From contig NC_088779.1 of assembly GCF_954871325.1 (NCBI RefSeq), forward strand, positions 1,009,121 through 1,073,120: a stretch of DNA of 64,000 nt, read 5' to 3'. How positions within the stretch are numbered: position 1 is the stretch's first letter; each line of letters starts with the position of its first letter. Origin of the DNA: Gordionus sp. m RMFG-2023 (Eukaryota; Nematomorpha; Gordioida; Chordodea; Parachordodidae). Under the pieces are notes generated by a model. The model had not been told where the DNA came from. It ran no database searches and was given only the letters and a program-made list of their open reading frames with translations. A program made the position numbers and the translations under genes. Positions 1 through 19,629 of this stretch are shown here, one piece after another.

Positions 1-2987
1 TTTCAATTTAATTTTATAACTTTTATTTATTTATTTTTTTTTTTAATTATTTTTTTTTTAAATAATATTTTAGAAAAGTTATTCATTCATACATACCCCC
101 TACCCTCTTCTCCTTTTTTTTATTTTTATTCTTCTAAAATGGGTATGTCAAGCATTTGTAATGCCTGCCATAGAAATATAACCTTGACCCAAGCTATTTG
201 TTTTTATAAACATGGGCCCAGGTCAAAACCATGTATAAACTCTGGTAAACCCCCTTCAAATGAAATTTTGTACAACAAAATTGAATCAACCCCCATTGTA
301 ATTCAAAATTTTTATCCTGATTTTTATGATAATTTTTTAAAGTGGGAAAAACCACCAACCTTAATCCACCTACGCCTTAAATCAAGGTCTTTAATTTCTA
401 ATTTTTTAACAACACTTATTATGGAAGTTAATTCAAATTTAAATTCCCTTAAAGCTTGGGAGAATCTTTTAACCTTTCCTTTTAAAGTCTTAATTAAACC
501 TACAGATAAAAATAAAAAAACTATTTTGCATGAGAGTATAAAATATAAAATAGACCATTTTTATGATTTAGAAATGGAAAATTACGTTCCTGATGTAAGG
601 GCTACACCTGATTTTGCCCATAAATGTAAAATTATATCAAAAAAAATAGACCAAGGGGACGTATGTGGAGCTCTTAAATTAGCTTCATCTAATGATAAAT
701 TGGCTCCATTTGATGAACATACTTTTACTTTATTAAAAGAATTGCACCCTCAGGCTTTTCCTGAAGATCTTCCCATCCCTATAAAATCTAATTTAATCGA
801 AATAGGTAAGGAAGAATTAATTAAAACAGTTTTATCTTTTAATAAAAACTCTGCAGGGGGAATTGACGGTTTTCGCCCCTCTTATTTCCAATTTTTAATT
901 AACCCTAAAAATCCTTATCAAGATTCATTTGAAAATTCAATGATAATACTTAGTGAAAATATATTGAACAATGATTTACCTAGTCAAATTCACCAAATTA
1001 TTTTTGGCGCAAGATTAATTGCTTTTTCTAAGCCTGATGGTGGAGTTCGGCCAATTGCAATAGGGTCTTTTTTTAGGAGACTTTTAGCTAAGATAATTGT
1101 TGAGCGCATCAAACCTGATGCTTCAAAAATGTTCCAAACATATCAACTAGGCTTTGGTACCAAAGGGGGATGCGAAATAGCCGCTCACTCTCTTCGCATA
1201 TATATCGAAGATCCTCCTCCAGACGCCGTAGTCTGTAAGCTTGATTTTAAAAATGCTTTTAATTCTTTATCCAGAAAAACATTTTTGAACATTTTTTATG
1301 AAAAATTCCCAGTTTATGCAAGATTTATTGAACAGTCTTATGGCTGTAGAACCCCTCTCAAATTCGGGGAATATACAATTCCTTCTGACGAAGGTATTCA
1401 ACAAGGAGACCCTTTGGGCCCTCTGATCTTTAGTTTAGGTATACATAACCTAGTTCATTGTCTAAAATCCTCTTAGATTTAAACATATGGTATCTAGATG
1501 ATGGTACCATTTGCGGACCTTCTAAAAATATTCTTGCAGAATAGATTATAAAGAGAAGAATTCTCTAAACATAGGCCTTACTCTAAATAAAGGTAAATCG
1601 GAAATATGCTTTTTAAATTCAAATACTCTCAAAGTCCAAGGGTTTAAAATCATCAAAAAAAGTGAAATTAATCTTCTAGGTTCACCTTTAAGCAGTTTTT
1701 CCAACTGTGAGGTGTTCGTGGAAAAATTTTTCGAAGGCTTATCAGGACTTGAAACTATTTTAAACGAAATTCCTTCACACCAGAGCTTTTTTCTTTTAAA
1801 AAAATATTTATTTTTACCAAAGATTGTACATATTTTTAGATCTTCTTCCTTTTTTTTTAATAATGAAATTATTAATCGAGTTCATGAATTTTTTAGAAGC
1901 TTATTAGAAAATATTTTAAATATTAAATTGGAAGATTTTAATTGGTGTTTCTCACAATTACCCTCGAAAATGGGTGGTTTAGATTTATATCCTTTAAACC
2001 TTCTATCTCTTTCCTCATTTTTGGCATCGCGTTTGATGAATAATGCCATGATATCTTCTTTTATCTCTCCTAAAGATAACCTTTTAAACTCAGCCTTGAC
2101 AGCCTGGGTATCTTTAGCTCCACCTGAAGCTGTCTTACCCACGATCTTAACACACCAATCTATTTTCGAACCTTTAATTAAAAATTTTTTTAAAATAATC
2201 TCATCAAACCCCCCTTTGGAGTATATTTACAGAATGCTGACTGTACTAGTGGTTATGAATGGTTGGAAGCATTACCAAGTCGTAACCTAGGTAACCTCTT
2301 ATCAGATGAACAATTAAGAGTTGCCATAGGCCATCGACTTGGATGTAACATTGTTCAACCACATACATGCATCAAATGTAAAACATTAGTTGACTCCAAA
2401 GGGAGACATGGTCTAAATTGTATATATAGTCAAGGCAGGCATGCAAGGCATGCAGCAATTAATTTAGCTATTAGCCGTTCTCTTACCAGGGCCCGAATAC
2501 CAAACATCCTGGAGCCTACAAATTTATCGTTAGATGATGGCCTAAGACCTGATGGCTTAACTTCCGTGCCTTGGTCTTTAGGGAAATCCTTAATTTGGGA
2601 CTTCACATGCGTATCTTCTTTCCCAAAAAATTTAAATTCTAATCCGGTTGATATAGCCGAGAAAAAAAAAACAATGAAATATTCCAAATTCACCAATTAT
2701 ATTTTTACACCGATTGTTATCTCTTCCCTTGGACATATGCCAAGTGGAACTTTAAAGTTTTTAAAAAATATAGGGGATAAGATAAGAGCCCTTACATCAG
2801 AAACTAAAGAATTTTATTTCTTAAAACAAAACCTACAAATCATAATTTTAAAATATAATTATTTTTGTTTTTTGGGAACTTGTAGTCCCACCACGGTTTT
2901 TATATAATATTTTTATTTTATTTTATCATGTTTTATACATCACGAATTTAATAAATAATAAAATGTAAAAAAAAAAAAAAAAAAAAA
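1..2987 (+). mobile_element. Non-LTR retrotransposon (LINE) with restriction-like endonuclease, degenerate
   Basis: A near-complete LINE on the plus strand. The coding part starts near 139 and ends at 2907, followed by a short 3' UTR and a run of 21 A residues at 2967-2987. The order of parts is an N-terminal Cys/His cluster, a reverse transcriptase and a C-terminal CCHC-like cluster with an R-P-D-G ... W-D-F motif. That order and the PD...D motif are typical of LINEs with a restriction-like endonuclease (R2, R4, NeSL and HERO relatives) rather than an APE endonuclease. The 5' end may lie at or before the window edge: the octamer tttcaatt at position 1 recurs at about 2999, a possible but weak target duplication. 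Related copies lie at 18649-18750, 50735-50945 and 61530-63490. Confidence 0.85.
139..2907 (+). pseudogene. LINE reverse transcriptase / restriction-like endonuclease ORF, frame-broken
   Basis: The first segment (139-1476, 445 codons) opens with a Cys/His motif (CNAC ... FYKHGPR). It then shows reverse transcriptase blocks: SAGGIDGF near residue 235, KPDGGVRPIAIG near 300, KLDFKNAFN near 370 and GIQQGDPLGPL near 425. The catalytic YLDDG is still readable near 1485, just after a frame break at about 1476. A second open segment (1712-2290) covers the thumb and connection. A third (2263-2907) holds C-x2-C ... GRHGLNC, a histidine-rich stretch, then GLRPDGL and LIWDFTC, the restriction-like endonuclease signature. 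At least two frame breaks and an in-frame stop make this copy inactive. Base composition is AT-rich like its surroundings, which suggests an old insertion. Confidence 0.85.
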
Positions 2988-3514
2988 TCTAATAAACTTT
3001 CAATTGATAACAGAATTTGAATCCATAATTTTATCCTGAGAAGATGACTATAATTTAACAATGGAGTGGTGCAAACCATTTTTTATGGATTAAAATAGTC
3101 ATGCTAGATTGGTAAAATAAAAATGGTAATTTTGCAACTTATAATATTGTTAAATTTTAAGTGTCTTAGATGGACTATCTAATAATGAGGAAGAGTTTTA
3201 TAAGATGAATAAAATTGAAAGAAATAAAATCAATTGACTGTCATACCGCTATATCATTGGCTATTATTATGCAGGCATTGGTTGTTGAAAGATAATAGAA
3301 TGTCGAAAGCTCAAATAAATTAGCTTAAGATTTCTAGGAATCTAATTGAGTAGTCTTGATAGTTTTAACTAGAGCTTAAAAATTATGATAAATTTATAAA
3401 ATAACCGCATTTAAATCTAAAAAAAATACATATCATATTAAAATTTTTATATCTATCGCTAAAATTATTTAAGTAATAATTACCCTTGTATAAAAGTAGC
3501 GTTTTTAAATAAAA

Positions 3515-4040
3515 AAAATCTTGTTCCTATTTAGTTAGCATCCATATTATCATTCCCAAAATACTTGAAACTGGAAAAGAAAAAGGAGAGATTATTACAT
3601 CAATATAAACATCATCCAAAGTTTATACGTAATATCTTCTTTTATTAAAATCTTTTTTGAACTAATTAAGTTACTTAAATTAGCGCCGTTATTAATGGCT
3701 ATTTTTGCTTCATTTAGACTTATTTATTCTAACATTAAATTAAAGATAAAAATGTTAAAATTAATAAATTTTAGAGAATAGGGGATTTCGATAATTATAT
3801 ATCTCCATCTAGTAGAAACAGTTTAAAAAATATTTTTTTTTACATTTATAAAATAAAATAGATAAGAAAAAAGTAAGGTTAAAATACTATACTTTTATCC
3901 ACAATATAGCTGATACCAACATTCTTTTAAATAAAGAAAAAGAAATAATAATATCATTAACTAATAAACATTATATATTTCTTAATTTAATATTAATTAA
4001 CCAAAACCATTTAAAATATCAATAATAAATATAAATATAC
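3515..4040. repeat. Dispersed repeat, copy 1
   Basis: About 520 bp that align in direct orientation with 17000-17520. Shared anchors include a block reading gcatcc(a/g)tattatcatt, an AGTTACT(T/G)AAATT block, the stretch ATTAATGG followed by CTTC(G/A) and TTA, and ATTCTTTTAAAT near the end. The copies differ by many substitutions and indels, so they are old. No coding capacity or clear terminal repeats are visible; family unknown. Confidence 0.6.
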
Positions 4041-4412
4041 ATAAATATACATAAATATCATTTTTTAAACATATATATTTTTATAAATTTTTAATACCAT
4101 AGAATAAAAAAAGATACCAATTAGTATTATACAACTATAACTAGAATGCTCTTAATTCGGCGAGGTCAGAAAATCTGAATCATTTAGGAAATTTGTATGT
4201 TAAAATCTACTTCGAACTTATTTTCATAATAGAAGACATAAAATTTATATTTTGATGCATATTACATATTAAAAAAGACAACATTAATAATCTCGTCTCA
4301 TAATTATGTTATATAAATGGAAGATCTTCTAGTAAAATCCAGAAGGTTCAATCAAAATAAAGGCTAAGTAGCTTTTGTGTTTGTTAATTTTTTTAGTCTG
4401 CTTGAGTAATCA

Positions 4413-4960
4413 GGTTGACGAATAATTAAAATTTTCGACAAATAATTAATTTGCTATTCGATAAATTATTCGAATCAAATTTTTCGAATAATTTAACCAA
4501 TATTCGGATTTCGCATTACTGATATTGATAAAATTTAATTAGTTGTCATTTATATCGATGATCTATCAATAGGACAGATGATATGATTGACAAGGAATAC
4601 ATTAACTGCTTGTGAAGGGTTTTTCTTAAATCGGAAAGAAACTAATTTGCTGTCAAAAAATAAGATACAATATGAAAAAATCTCTTTGCCTTAAAAATGA
4701 GCCGAGAATTATATAAATTAAATTAATAGGCATTTCAATTTCCTTTAGTATCTTTATTGCGATCCGATAATTATAATAAAAAAAAATGTTCTTTAAAGTT
4801 AAATATATGCAACTTAAATATTTAAAAATTCATAGTTTATATTTCTAAAAAATGAATTATTCGAATCGAATACAAATAGCAAATTATATAATTCGTACTA
4901 ATACGAATAGTAAATTATACTATTCGTAAAAACGGATCGAACTCGAATAATCCGATATTA
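4413..4960. repeat. Possible MITE with TTCGAATA-type inverted motifs
   Basis: The left part (4430-4510) and right part (4850-4960) both carry clusters of ATTCGAAT, ATTCGGAT and their complements, arranged roughly head to head around an AT-rich centre. This looks like a decayed miniature inverted-repeat element. Exact ends and a target duplication were not found, and it could simply be a cluster of degenerate palindromic motifs. Confidence 0.25.
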
Positions 4961-5469
4961 GATTCTTATTGGTGTTTGAATAGACCTATTTTTTACTGTA
5001 TTTTTATAATTGAAACCTCCTTTTTTTGAGAAGTGGGCATTTTTTTACATTTAGAGGCCCATATCTCGGTTGTTCGGAGTTAGAGGCTAAAATTTTTTTA
5101 TTCCAAGTTGTAAATACAAACTTTAGCAAAAAATCTAGCAAAATTTGAGAGGGCTGGGTTGCAAATCTAGTTGATTTGTTATGGAATTGTTATTCTAAGA
5201 TTATTTGTAAATTTCAATTTCGGTTATAAAAAGGAAGACCTGGGTAAAGCAATTAACGGGGTAATAATGTTAATAATGTTAACAATCCCTTTTTAACCTT
5301 GAGAATAAAGACCTTGAATTTGGTGTAAAGATGTATTTCCATATACTTATGTTTTATATAAATACTTTTCTGGCTTGACCACTTTGCTAAAACCATTATT
5401 GACCCAAAAAGTTATCAAAATTAATTACTAGTTTATTTAAGGCTCATTTAAAAATACGGTATCGCGTCA

Positions 5470-5790
5470 TTAGAGAGAAACCATTAGAGAGAAAAGAGAA
5501 AACAATTATAGAGAAACTTTTAGAGAGAAAACAATTATAGAGAATATCAATTATAGAGAATGATTTTATAGAGAATGTATTTTAAGAGAATTTTTTATAG
5601 AGAAAACAATTAGAGAGAATGTCATTTATAGAGAATTTCGTATATAGAGAATGATTTTACAGAGAATGATCTTATAGAGAATGATTTTACAGAGATTGAT
5701 TTAATAGAGAATGAGAGGAAATTTTGTAAAGAATGATTTTATAGAGAATGATTTTATAGAGAATTATTTTATAAAGATTTTTACTTAAAG
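5470..5790 (+). repeat. Tandem repeat array in the left end of the MULE
   Basis: About twenty imperfect units built around AGAGAATGATTTTATAG (roughly 15-20 bp). The same unit in reverse complement fills the right end of the element at 7625-8195. The arrays belong to the terminal inverted repeats and are not independent satellites. Confidence 0.85.
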
Positions 5791-6353
5791 ATATGATTTA
5801 TTTTATAAAAAAGTCATTGTATTTTACATAATTTTAAATATTAGAATTACCTTATATAAGCGAGGTTTTTCGATTATTAGACGAATTAATGGTAGAATAA
5901 AATTTCGACATGATGTGTAAGGAATTTAACGAAATTTATTTTTAAAGATAAGTACAAAATAAAATAGATAGTGTTGTTAAAAGTTACTTTGGCAATGTAA
6001 TGCAACTAGTTAAGTTAGTAGTTAAATTTGGGAAAATATAACATGATACATTTAATATTATTTTATTAAAAATATAACTAGCCACTAGTCACAATTATTT
6101 TTTAGTGGATAGTAGAATTAGGGCTAACCGGATCGATTAAATTACGTTAAATCGAATGTATTTATATTAATATAAATTCATTGGCTAAGATTTAAATCAT
6201 ATAGAGAAACCAGTTACCTTTGCACGGATGCCTGTTTCATATGTTTTAATACATTTGGTGCACGGTTCTAAAAAATCCGCTAATTTGCAATGCAAACAAA
6301 ACCGAAACAAATTTTGCTATGTACATAAAAATGTTAATGTCACTGGCATAACC

Positions 6354-6832
6354 AATTGAGGATGTAATTCATGGATTCGAGGAATTATGTGCCTCTAAAT
6401 TTTATCAAGAAAATAGGGATATTCTCTCCCCTTTGATAGAATACTTTGAAGAGACGTGGATTGGCAAAATGATAGCGATAGAGAGGAAGTCGCCAATATT
6501 TAGCATTTCTCTATGGAATTGCTACGAATCGACACTATCTCGTGAACCGATTACAAATAATTCGGTAGAGGACTGGCATCGAAGTTTTTCGTCTCATATA
6601 AGTTCCCACCATCCAACGATCTGGAAATTGTTAAAGAGTTGGTAATTATATTATATTATAAATTTTAGCATTTTAATTTTTAGCTATCATAGACGAAGAT
6701 AGCCTGAATTGTTACAAATTGGAACAATATTCTTTAGGAGTATTGGCTCCGCTGTCAAAGAAAGAATATCGCGAAAGATCTAAAATGATTTTTCTGAACC
6801 ATGCAAAATTATTTAATGGCTTTATCCCATAA
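6354..6832 (+). pseudogene. MULE transposase C-terminal remnant
   Basis: The frame open to 6645 carries the pattern YFEETWIG, then LWNCYES, TNNSVEDWHRSF and HPTIWK. This is the usual C-terminal half of animal MULE (FLYWCH-associated) transposases, where a glycine normally replaces the aspartate in E-G-W-H. The match continues at 6684-6832 (KLEQYSLG, KKEYRERS) up to a stop. The two parts may be joined by a roughly 46-bp intron or separated by decay: a GT lies at 6638-6639 and an AG at 6682-6683, with compatible phase. The N-terminal and catalytic DDE parts are missing, so this copy cannot move on its own. The upstream frame has a stop at about 6351. Confidence 0.8.
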
Positions 6833-7624
6833 TTCAAATTTAAATGTTTAAATTACATAATTGTATTTTTTATATTGGTATATTATTTATGCTATGTTTA
6901 TTTGGATTTTTTACGAATAAATGATATTTCGAAATGAATATTGCTAAGCTCAGTATATTATCAAGGTTTATCTTATAAAAACTTTATATACAATAGTATT
7001 AAACATATTCTTTAAGTCACATTGCCAAAGTAACTTTTAACAACACTATATATTTTATTTGTAAAATTCCTTGCAAATTATGTCAAAATTTGTTTATCTC
7101 TTAGTGACATATAACTTTTAACCTAAGAATGGATTATCGGTGTGTCCCATCTATAATTGAATTTTTAGGAAGTATAATAATATAAGTAAGAACTAATTAA
7201 ATTTTGCTGAAGATAAAAAAAGCTTATAAATGAAAATCTCTACATTAGTTTTGTCAAATTAAGTGTTTACCATTAACTAGCTACACTTTAGCTAAAAAAT
7301 ATTTATAACTAGTTATATTTACAAAATCGTAACTGTAGCTGTCTACATTTTATAGAAAGTAACTGCCAAAAGTAACTAATTTAATTTAAATAAATATAAT
7401 TAAATAATATATTTAAATTTGTAAAAATTTTTTATATTCTTTTACTATATGATTTTCCTTACAAATCATGTCAAAATTTTGTTCTACCATTATTTACTAA
7501 TAATCGAAAAACCTTGTGCAAAAACAAACAAATAATTTTCTGTACCGATTGTAATAATTCAAAACTACCCAAATATTCTCTTATATAAGGTAATTCTAGT
7601 ATATAGTATTATGTCAAATACTGT

Positions 7625-8195
7625 AATTTTTTTTCTATGATATATATTTTTTATAAAATAAATTCTTAAATAAAATTCTTTATAAAATAGTTCTCTATAA
7701 AATAATAATCTTTATAAAATAATTCTATAAAATACATTCATTATAAAATAATTCTCCATAAAATAATTCCCTATAAAGTAATTCCCTATAAAATACATTC
7801 TTTATAAAATACATTCATTATAAAATAATTCTCTATAAAATACATTCTCTATAAAATACATTCTCTATAAAATACATTCTTTATAAAATCATTCTCTGTA
7901 AAATCAATCTCTATAAAATCATTCTCTGTAAAATCATTCTCTACAAAATCATTCTCTGTAAAATCATTCTCTGTAAAATCATTCTCTGTAAAATTATTCT
8001 CTATAAAATTTTTCGCTATAAACGACATTCTCTATAATTGTTTTCTCTATAAGTGCATTCTCTATAAACGTCATTCTCTATATAAAACTTTCTCTAAAAA
8101 ATTTGTCTATAAACGACATTCTCTATAATTGTTTTCTCGTTTTCTCTATAAAAGTTTCTCTGCAAAATACATTCTCTGCAATGGTTTCTCTGTAA
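7625..8195 (-). repeat. Tandem repeat array in the right end of the MULE
   Basis: About thirty imperfect units of the ATTCTCTATAAAATC type, the reverse complement of the 5470-5790 array. This array is longer than the left one, so unit number has changed since insertion. Confidence 0.85.
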
Positions 8196-8207
8196 TGACG
8201 TAGAACC

Positions 8208-9327
8208 TAAATACATGTTCCTTAACTAGAAAATTTATAGAAAGTTTATAGCTTTGCTCTAGAACCGCAATATGATTTATATTATATATATCACTTTAGG
8301 GTAAAGTTGTAATAGATAAAATAGTTAAAATGTTCAGTCTGTATATAGCTATATAAAAAGATATAAACGTCAAAAATGTAAATAAAAAATCAGAGCTGGC
8401 TTAACTGGGTAAATCTGGAAATTGCCATTAAACTGAGAAGAAGAAAAATGCCTACACCATATAAAAAAATATTTTTATGCAAAAGGGAACAATAATAAAT
8501 GGTTTGTGTGTTATTCGAAATAAAATTTTAAAAACAGTCACAAATGAATGATTGAAATATGTACGATATGCTTAAAATTTGCGCAATTTGATATGCTATT
8601 TTTAATAGATTTTTATTTTACATTGCCATATTTTATTGTTTTGTTTAGTTTCTACTGAAGATTCGATGAGTGGTAAAAAAAAATAATAGGGATTATATAT
8701 AATATATTTTATTTGTATCCTGGATTTTCATTAAAATGTAGGATGAAGAAAAATAAGATGGCTAGAAATCAAGACCTGATATCATATCCTATAATCTTGG
8801 CAAGTATTTGAGACTTACATCAGTTTATTTACTTCGTCTCAAATAATTATCCAGTGGAGATTAACTCTACTTAAATTTAATTACAAATAAAAGAAAATAT
8901 TAAAAGGTAAAGATATAGCATATAATAACAAAAACAACAGCCACACTTGTTTTACTAAAAATAAAATAAGGCACAGGGCATTTGCATATGATCATAAAAT
9001 ATATCTCCACAGTGTATAGTCATGGAATGAGTAAACTCATTTAGTTAATTGTAATCAATATTTACAAAAAAGGCTTAAATAACTCTTGTTCACTATATTT
9101 AGAAATAGCCATGCTAGGAAATAAATGTGTCGTACTGGAGACTAGGATTTTACTTATAGTTGAAATATTGATGGAAATACAAAATATTATAAATTTAAAC
9201 TTTATTATGATTATTTATATTATTCCCAATTTAATTTTTACCCCATGATTAATTTAATTTTTTTATATTAAAAAATGCTATCTTTTTTTTGTGAACACCC
9301 CAATGCCCATTTATACAAATTTATTTA
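8208..9327. other. AT-rich DNA between MULE and gene copy 1
   Basis: Nothing coding was seen. The stretch nearest 9327 is the 3' flank of gene copy 1. Several AATAAA-like strings occur, as expected by chance in such AT-rich DNA, so no polyadenylation site is called. Confidence 0.5.
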
Positions 9328-15887
<6,560 letters not shown>

Positions 15888-16999
15888 ATTTTTAGTGAAT
15901 GATTTTGCTAACATGTTTATTGGTATAAATATAAGTTATAATTATATTATAAGGATCTGTTAATTATTAATAAAGAATGCTAGACTCAGACTTATATAGT
16001 AAACTTTTTTTAATACATTTTAGTATGTCCTTGATATTATTAATTAATATTTGTTATCTCTGTAATCATGTTGTTTTCATTTATAGTTAACTTTTATTTT
16101 AAAATCAAGAAATCAAATTAAAATATTTTCATACTTAATTAATTTAAAATTTTTGAGCCAATGTATCCTATCTTTATTTTATTAAGAAAAAAATATCTTA
16201 TTTTTAATTATTTCAGACCGATTAAAATAAATTTTAATATCAGCTATTTTTTTAATTTTTTTTAAACAACTTAAGATAACAAATAATATTATTAAAAATG
16301 TTATTGAAACATAAGATAAATGAACGGAAAAATATCAATTTCAGAAAAGGAACTTAATAAGTATATAAAGTATCACGGTTGTTAAAAATATACTTTTCAA
16401 ATTTATCTAGATACAGGTAACAGATACTACTTGGCTTAATAAAAGTAGCTTTATTTGATAAGTTCATATAAATTTTTTAAAAAAATTATTTAAATATAGT
16501 AGAATCTTTCTACTTATTTAATAAAAAACAAATTCGAAATTTAATTAATGCCAGAAATTTATATTAAGGGGTTGGAAAAAAAATATATAATTTAATCTTT
16601 TAATTATTTTTTTTTTATTTTCTTCGTCCTCAGACGAAATTTTTTAACAAGGAAAAATGACGCAAAAAGTATATTTAAAATTCTAATCTATTTCTAAAAA
16701 ATAATTCATAATTATCCCCCTCCCTCTCCTTGTGAATAAAAAAATATCTTTTTTTTTCCTCGGAGAATTATTTTCCCCTTTTATTCGGTAAAGATATTTA
16801 TCAGAGACAAGCAAACATGGCCCTACCGTATTTGAATTTTATACCCGGGCAGGGTCTAAAACTTTTTTAAAAAAATACCAGGGTCGGGCCTAAAAAAAAT
16901 TCTTTTTAAATTACCGTGTCTGGCCATATATTTTAAAACTATTTTAAATAGCCAATTTGCTATAAAAATTAAAAGTTAAAATAATATAATTGTTCCTTT

Positions 17000-17520
17000 T
17001 ATTTCGTTTGCATCCGTATTATCATTTCCATTCGTATAATAAACATTTCATGATCCTATAAATTTTAAATTTGAAAATAAATAATTCAATACACTGATTT
17101 GAAAAGGTTTAATCATGGGTATACTATAAACTACTCTATTTAAGTTACTGAAATTTACGTAGTCATTAATGGCAATCTTTCCTTCGACTTATTTTTTTAA
17201 TATAAATATTTTGTAATAAATTAAAGTTAATAATAGTAAAAGCATAAAATTTATATAGAGTGCGGGATTATAACTGATAATACACTCCACCTGTTGAAAC
17301 ATATAAAATATTTTTTGTACGTGTTATAAAATAAATAGATGAGAAAAGAAAAATGAGACAAAATTAAGAAGGTTTATCCATAATAAAGCTGATCCCAATA
17401 TTCTTTTAAATTGAGTAAGAAATAGCAATATACTAATGTAACATTATTTTATTCTTACTGTATATATATTAATTACCATAACCATTTTAGGAATATTTTA
17501 TAGTAATCAATTACAATGTT
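17000..17520. repeat. Dispersed repeat, copy 2
   Basis: Direct-orientation partner of 3515-4040, aligned by several shared blocks over about 520 bp. Non-coding and of unknown family. Confidence 0.6.
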
Positions 17521-18648
17521 TTGCAAGGTATAATAGTAATGATATAAAAATGAATCATATATATTTTTTTATTAAGGATTTTCACAATTTTAAAATATGA
17601 TAATTACTAACACAAATAAAAAAATAATGGAAATTTAAAAAGTTAGCCACATAATTATAAATTTTATCATCTCTCGTTTATAAATAAATTATGGATAAAT
17701 TTTAATTTATTGAATGAATATTGATAGTTATTATAAGGTGTAATATATTCTTTAAAATACCCTAAAAGCTGAATACTTACTCCTATTTTTTTTTATTAGT
17801 CTAAATATAATTATCAAAAACGAGCTAAGATGAGTTTAAATGTAAATTTGCCATTGCCAACATGGTGTCGTAAATTTTATGGAAATACACCCAAATAAGA
17901 TTTTATACCCCTTTTCCTGTAAATAAAATTTAATTTTGAAAAGTTAACATTTATTTTCTTCGAGTTTAATTTAGAATTAATTTGTTAAATTAGTAAGTTC
18001 TAGATATTGTGAATGCATTATGCTATGTTCTTTGGGTTAAATTAGTGCTCAAAACGTTACCTAAAAAATGAAAGTTCTTTATTTCTATTATATTACTATC
18101 CAGAAAAATAAAATATCGTTGCGTAATTTGTTATTTCATAAAAATCATAATAAAATGAAATATTTTTTCTATGAAAATAATATATTATACTCCGAAAATA
18201 TTGTTAACAATAAAATAAAACATTAAAATATATAATATTTACTAAAAATTATAACATACATTTTTTTAACCATCTATATAATATATATATAAGCGTGTCC
18301 CAACGTAAATCAAATTTAGCCAATAGGTGTTCTTTTAAAAAAAAAATCGTCCAATAAAAAATCATCACAGCATATTTGGTCCAATGATAATATCATACCA
18401 AATTCAAACATTGATGCAGTTACTTTATTCAAATATCATGTGACTAAAACTAACGCCAGTGATATTTAGTGTAATATACTAAAACAAATACTCATGATTA
18501 ACATTTTATCACATGATAACCCGCTATATTTAAAATGTTTAAATGTTTCTATTTTTTGAGGAATAAATCACTTAGACAAAGTATTAAAATTACTTTATTG
18601 AATGTTATAGATTTAACTTAATTTTATTTATTATTTAAAATTTTTAAC

Positions 18649-18750
18649 ATCACAAACGAAAAACGCGAATCAATTTTTCTTAAACAAAAACTCCAATTAG
18701 AAATTTTGAAACATAATTATATCTGTTTTTTAGGAACATTTTTACTATAA
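18649..18750 (+). pseudogene. 3' end of a restriction-like-endonuclease LINE (5'-truncated)
   Basis: Thirty-three codons and a stop match the very C-terminus of the first LINE. Here the frame reads FLKQKLQLEILKHNYICFLG; in the first LINE (about 2818-2880) it reads FLKQNLQIIILKYNYFCFLG. The similarity starts abruptly near 18640, as expected of a 5'-truncated insertion. A 3' UTR of perhaps 100 bp follows. The different residues show a different subfamily member rather than a recent copy. Confidence 0.75.
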
Positions 18751-19629
18751 GCTCTTTTTAGAGCCATCGATTTTTTTAAATATACATTCACTTTTAATAT
18801 ATATATATATATATATTCATTTTTTATTTTTATATTTTATTTACATGTTTTAAAGATATAAATTTTATAAATTAGGAAAATAAAATTTCCCAAAATTAAA
18901 AAAAAAAATTTATAAGTAAAAAATTGTTTCAAAAAATTAATAAGTATATTTTTTGTAAATGATATTTGAAATAAAATTAAGATTACATAAATTTAAGAAA
19001 CCTTATAAGAGTGTTTAAAAAAATAATGAATGTATTATTATATATGGAAAACAAGTTAAATTATAGCAAGTGTTTTTTTTAAAGATTCCAATGTTACTTA
19101 AGAAAGCTTCATAACCCATATAGTTACAGATTATACCTTAATTGTAAATATATTTTTATGTGTCAATAAAATAAAGACAAGTTTGTAACAAATTTTAAAT
19201 TTTATCATATGTTAATTAAAAAGAATTTAACTAATCTGATCCTATTTTTTTTGAGCTCAACCATAGCCCATTTTTATTGTTTTATCTAAAGTATCAAATA
19301 ATTTTAGTTTGATTTTAGCTTAATTATTTGACCTCTTTACAAGGGATTGGTTTAATTATCAAAAGTTGTAAAATATTTATTGGCTTTAACTCAATGACAT
19401 TATTACTATAAACTGCCTATTGTTTAAACTAGCAAAAATTAAAATGAGAGGGGGCCATTTTGTGTTTGGATCTTTAACGAAAGATACATATGATGATTTC
19501 ATAAATTTCAGATATATTTTTATTAAGTATTATATTTATAATCTTATGTTTTACTAGATAAATAAAAAAATATTTAGAGCAAATAATTTATGGTTATACT
19601 GTTTTAATTATTGCCTAATGAAAATTTTT

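Larger units (their letters stand above)
2988..5457. other. AT-rich intergenic DNA with repeat fragments
   Basis: No open frame with convincing coding character is present. It contains the dispersed repeat at 3515-4040 and a cluster of TTCGAATA-type motifs at about 4413-4960; otherwise nothing recognisable. Confidence 0.6.
5458..8207. mobile_element. MULE (Mutator-like) DNA transposon with long tandem-repeat-bearing inverted ends
   Basis: The two ends are inverted copies: from 5458 inward and from 8207 inward both read GGTNNNNNCGTCATTA.AGAGAAACCATT, followed by AT-rich tandem units. Homology continues past the tandem arrays: the block with ATTACCTTATATAAG and GGTTTTTCGATTATTA at about 5850-5935 is mirrored at about 7450-7600. 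A second block with TAGTGTTGTTAAAAG at about 5965-6000 is mirrored at 7015-7047. A MULE-type transposase remnant sits between the arms. Flanks are aaaatac on the left and taaatac on the right, a 6/7 match that may be a decayed target duplication. The right arm carries a second partial copy of the inner block, so the element has been rearranged. Confidence 0.75.
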
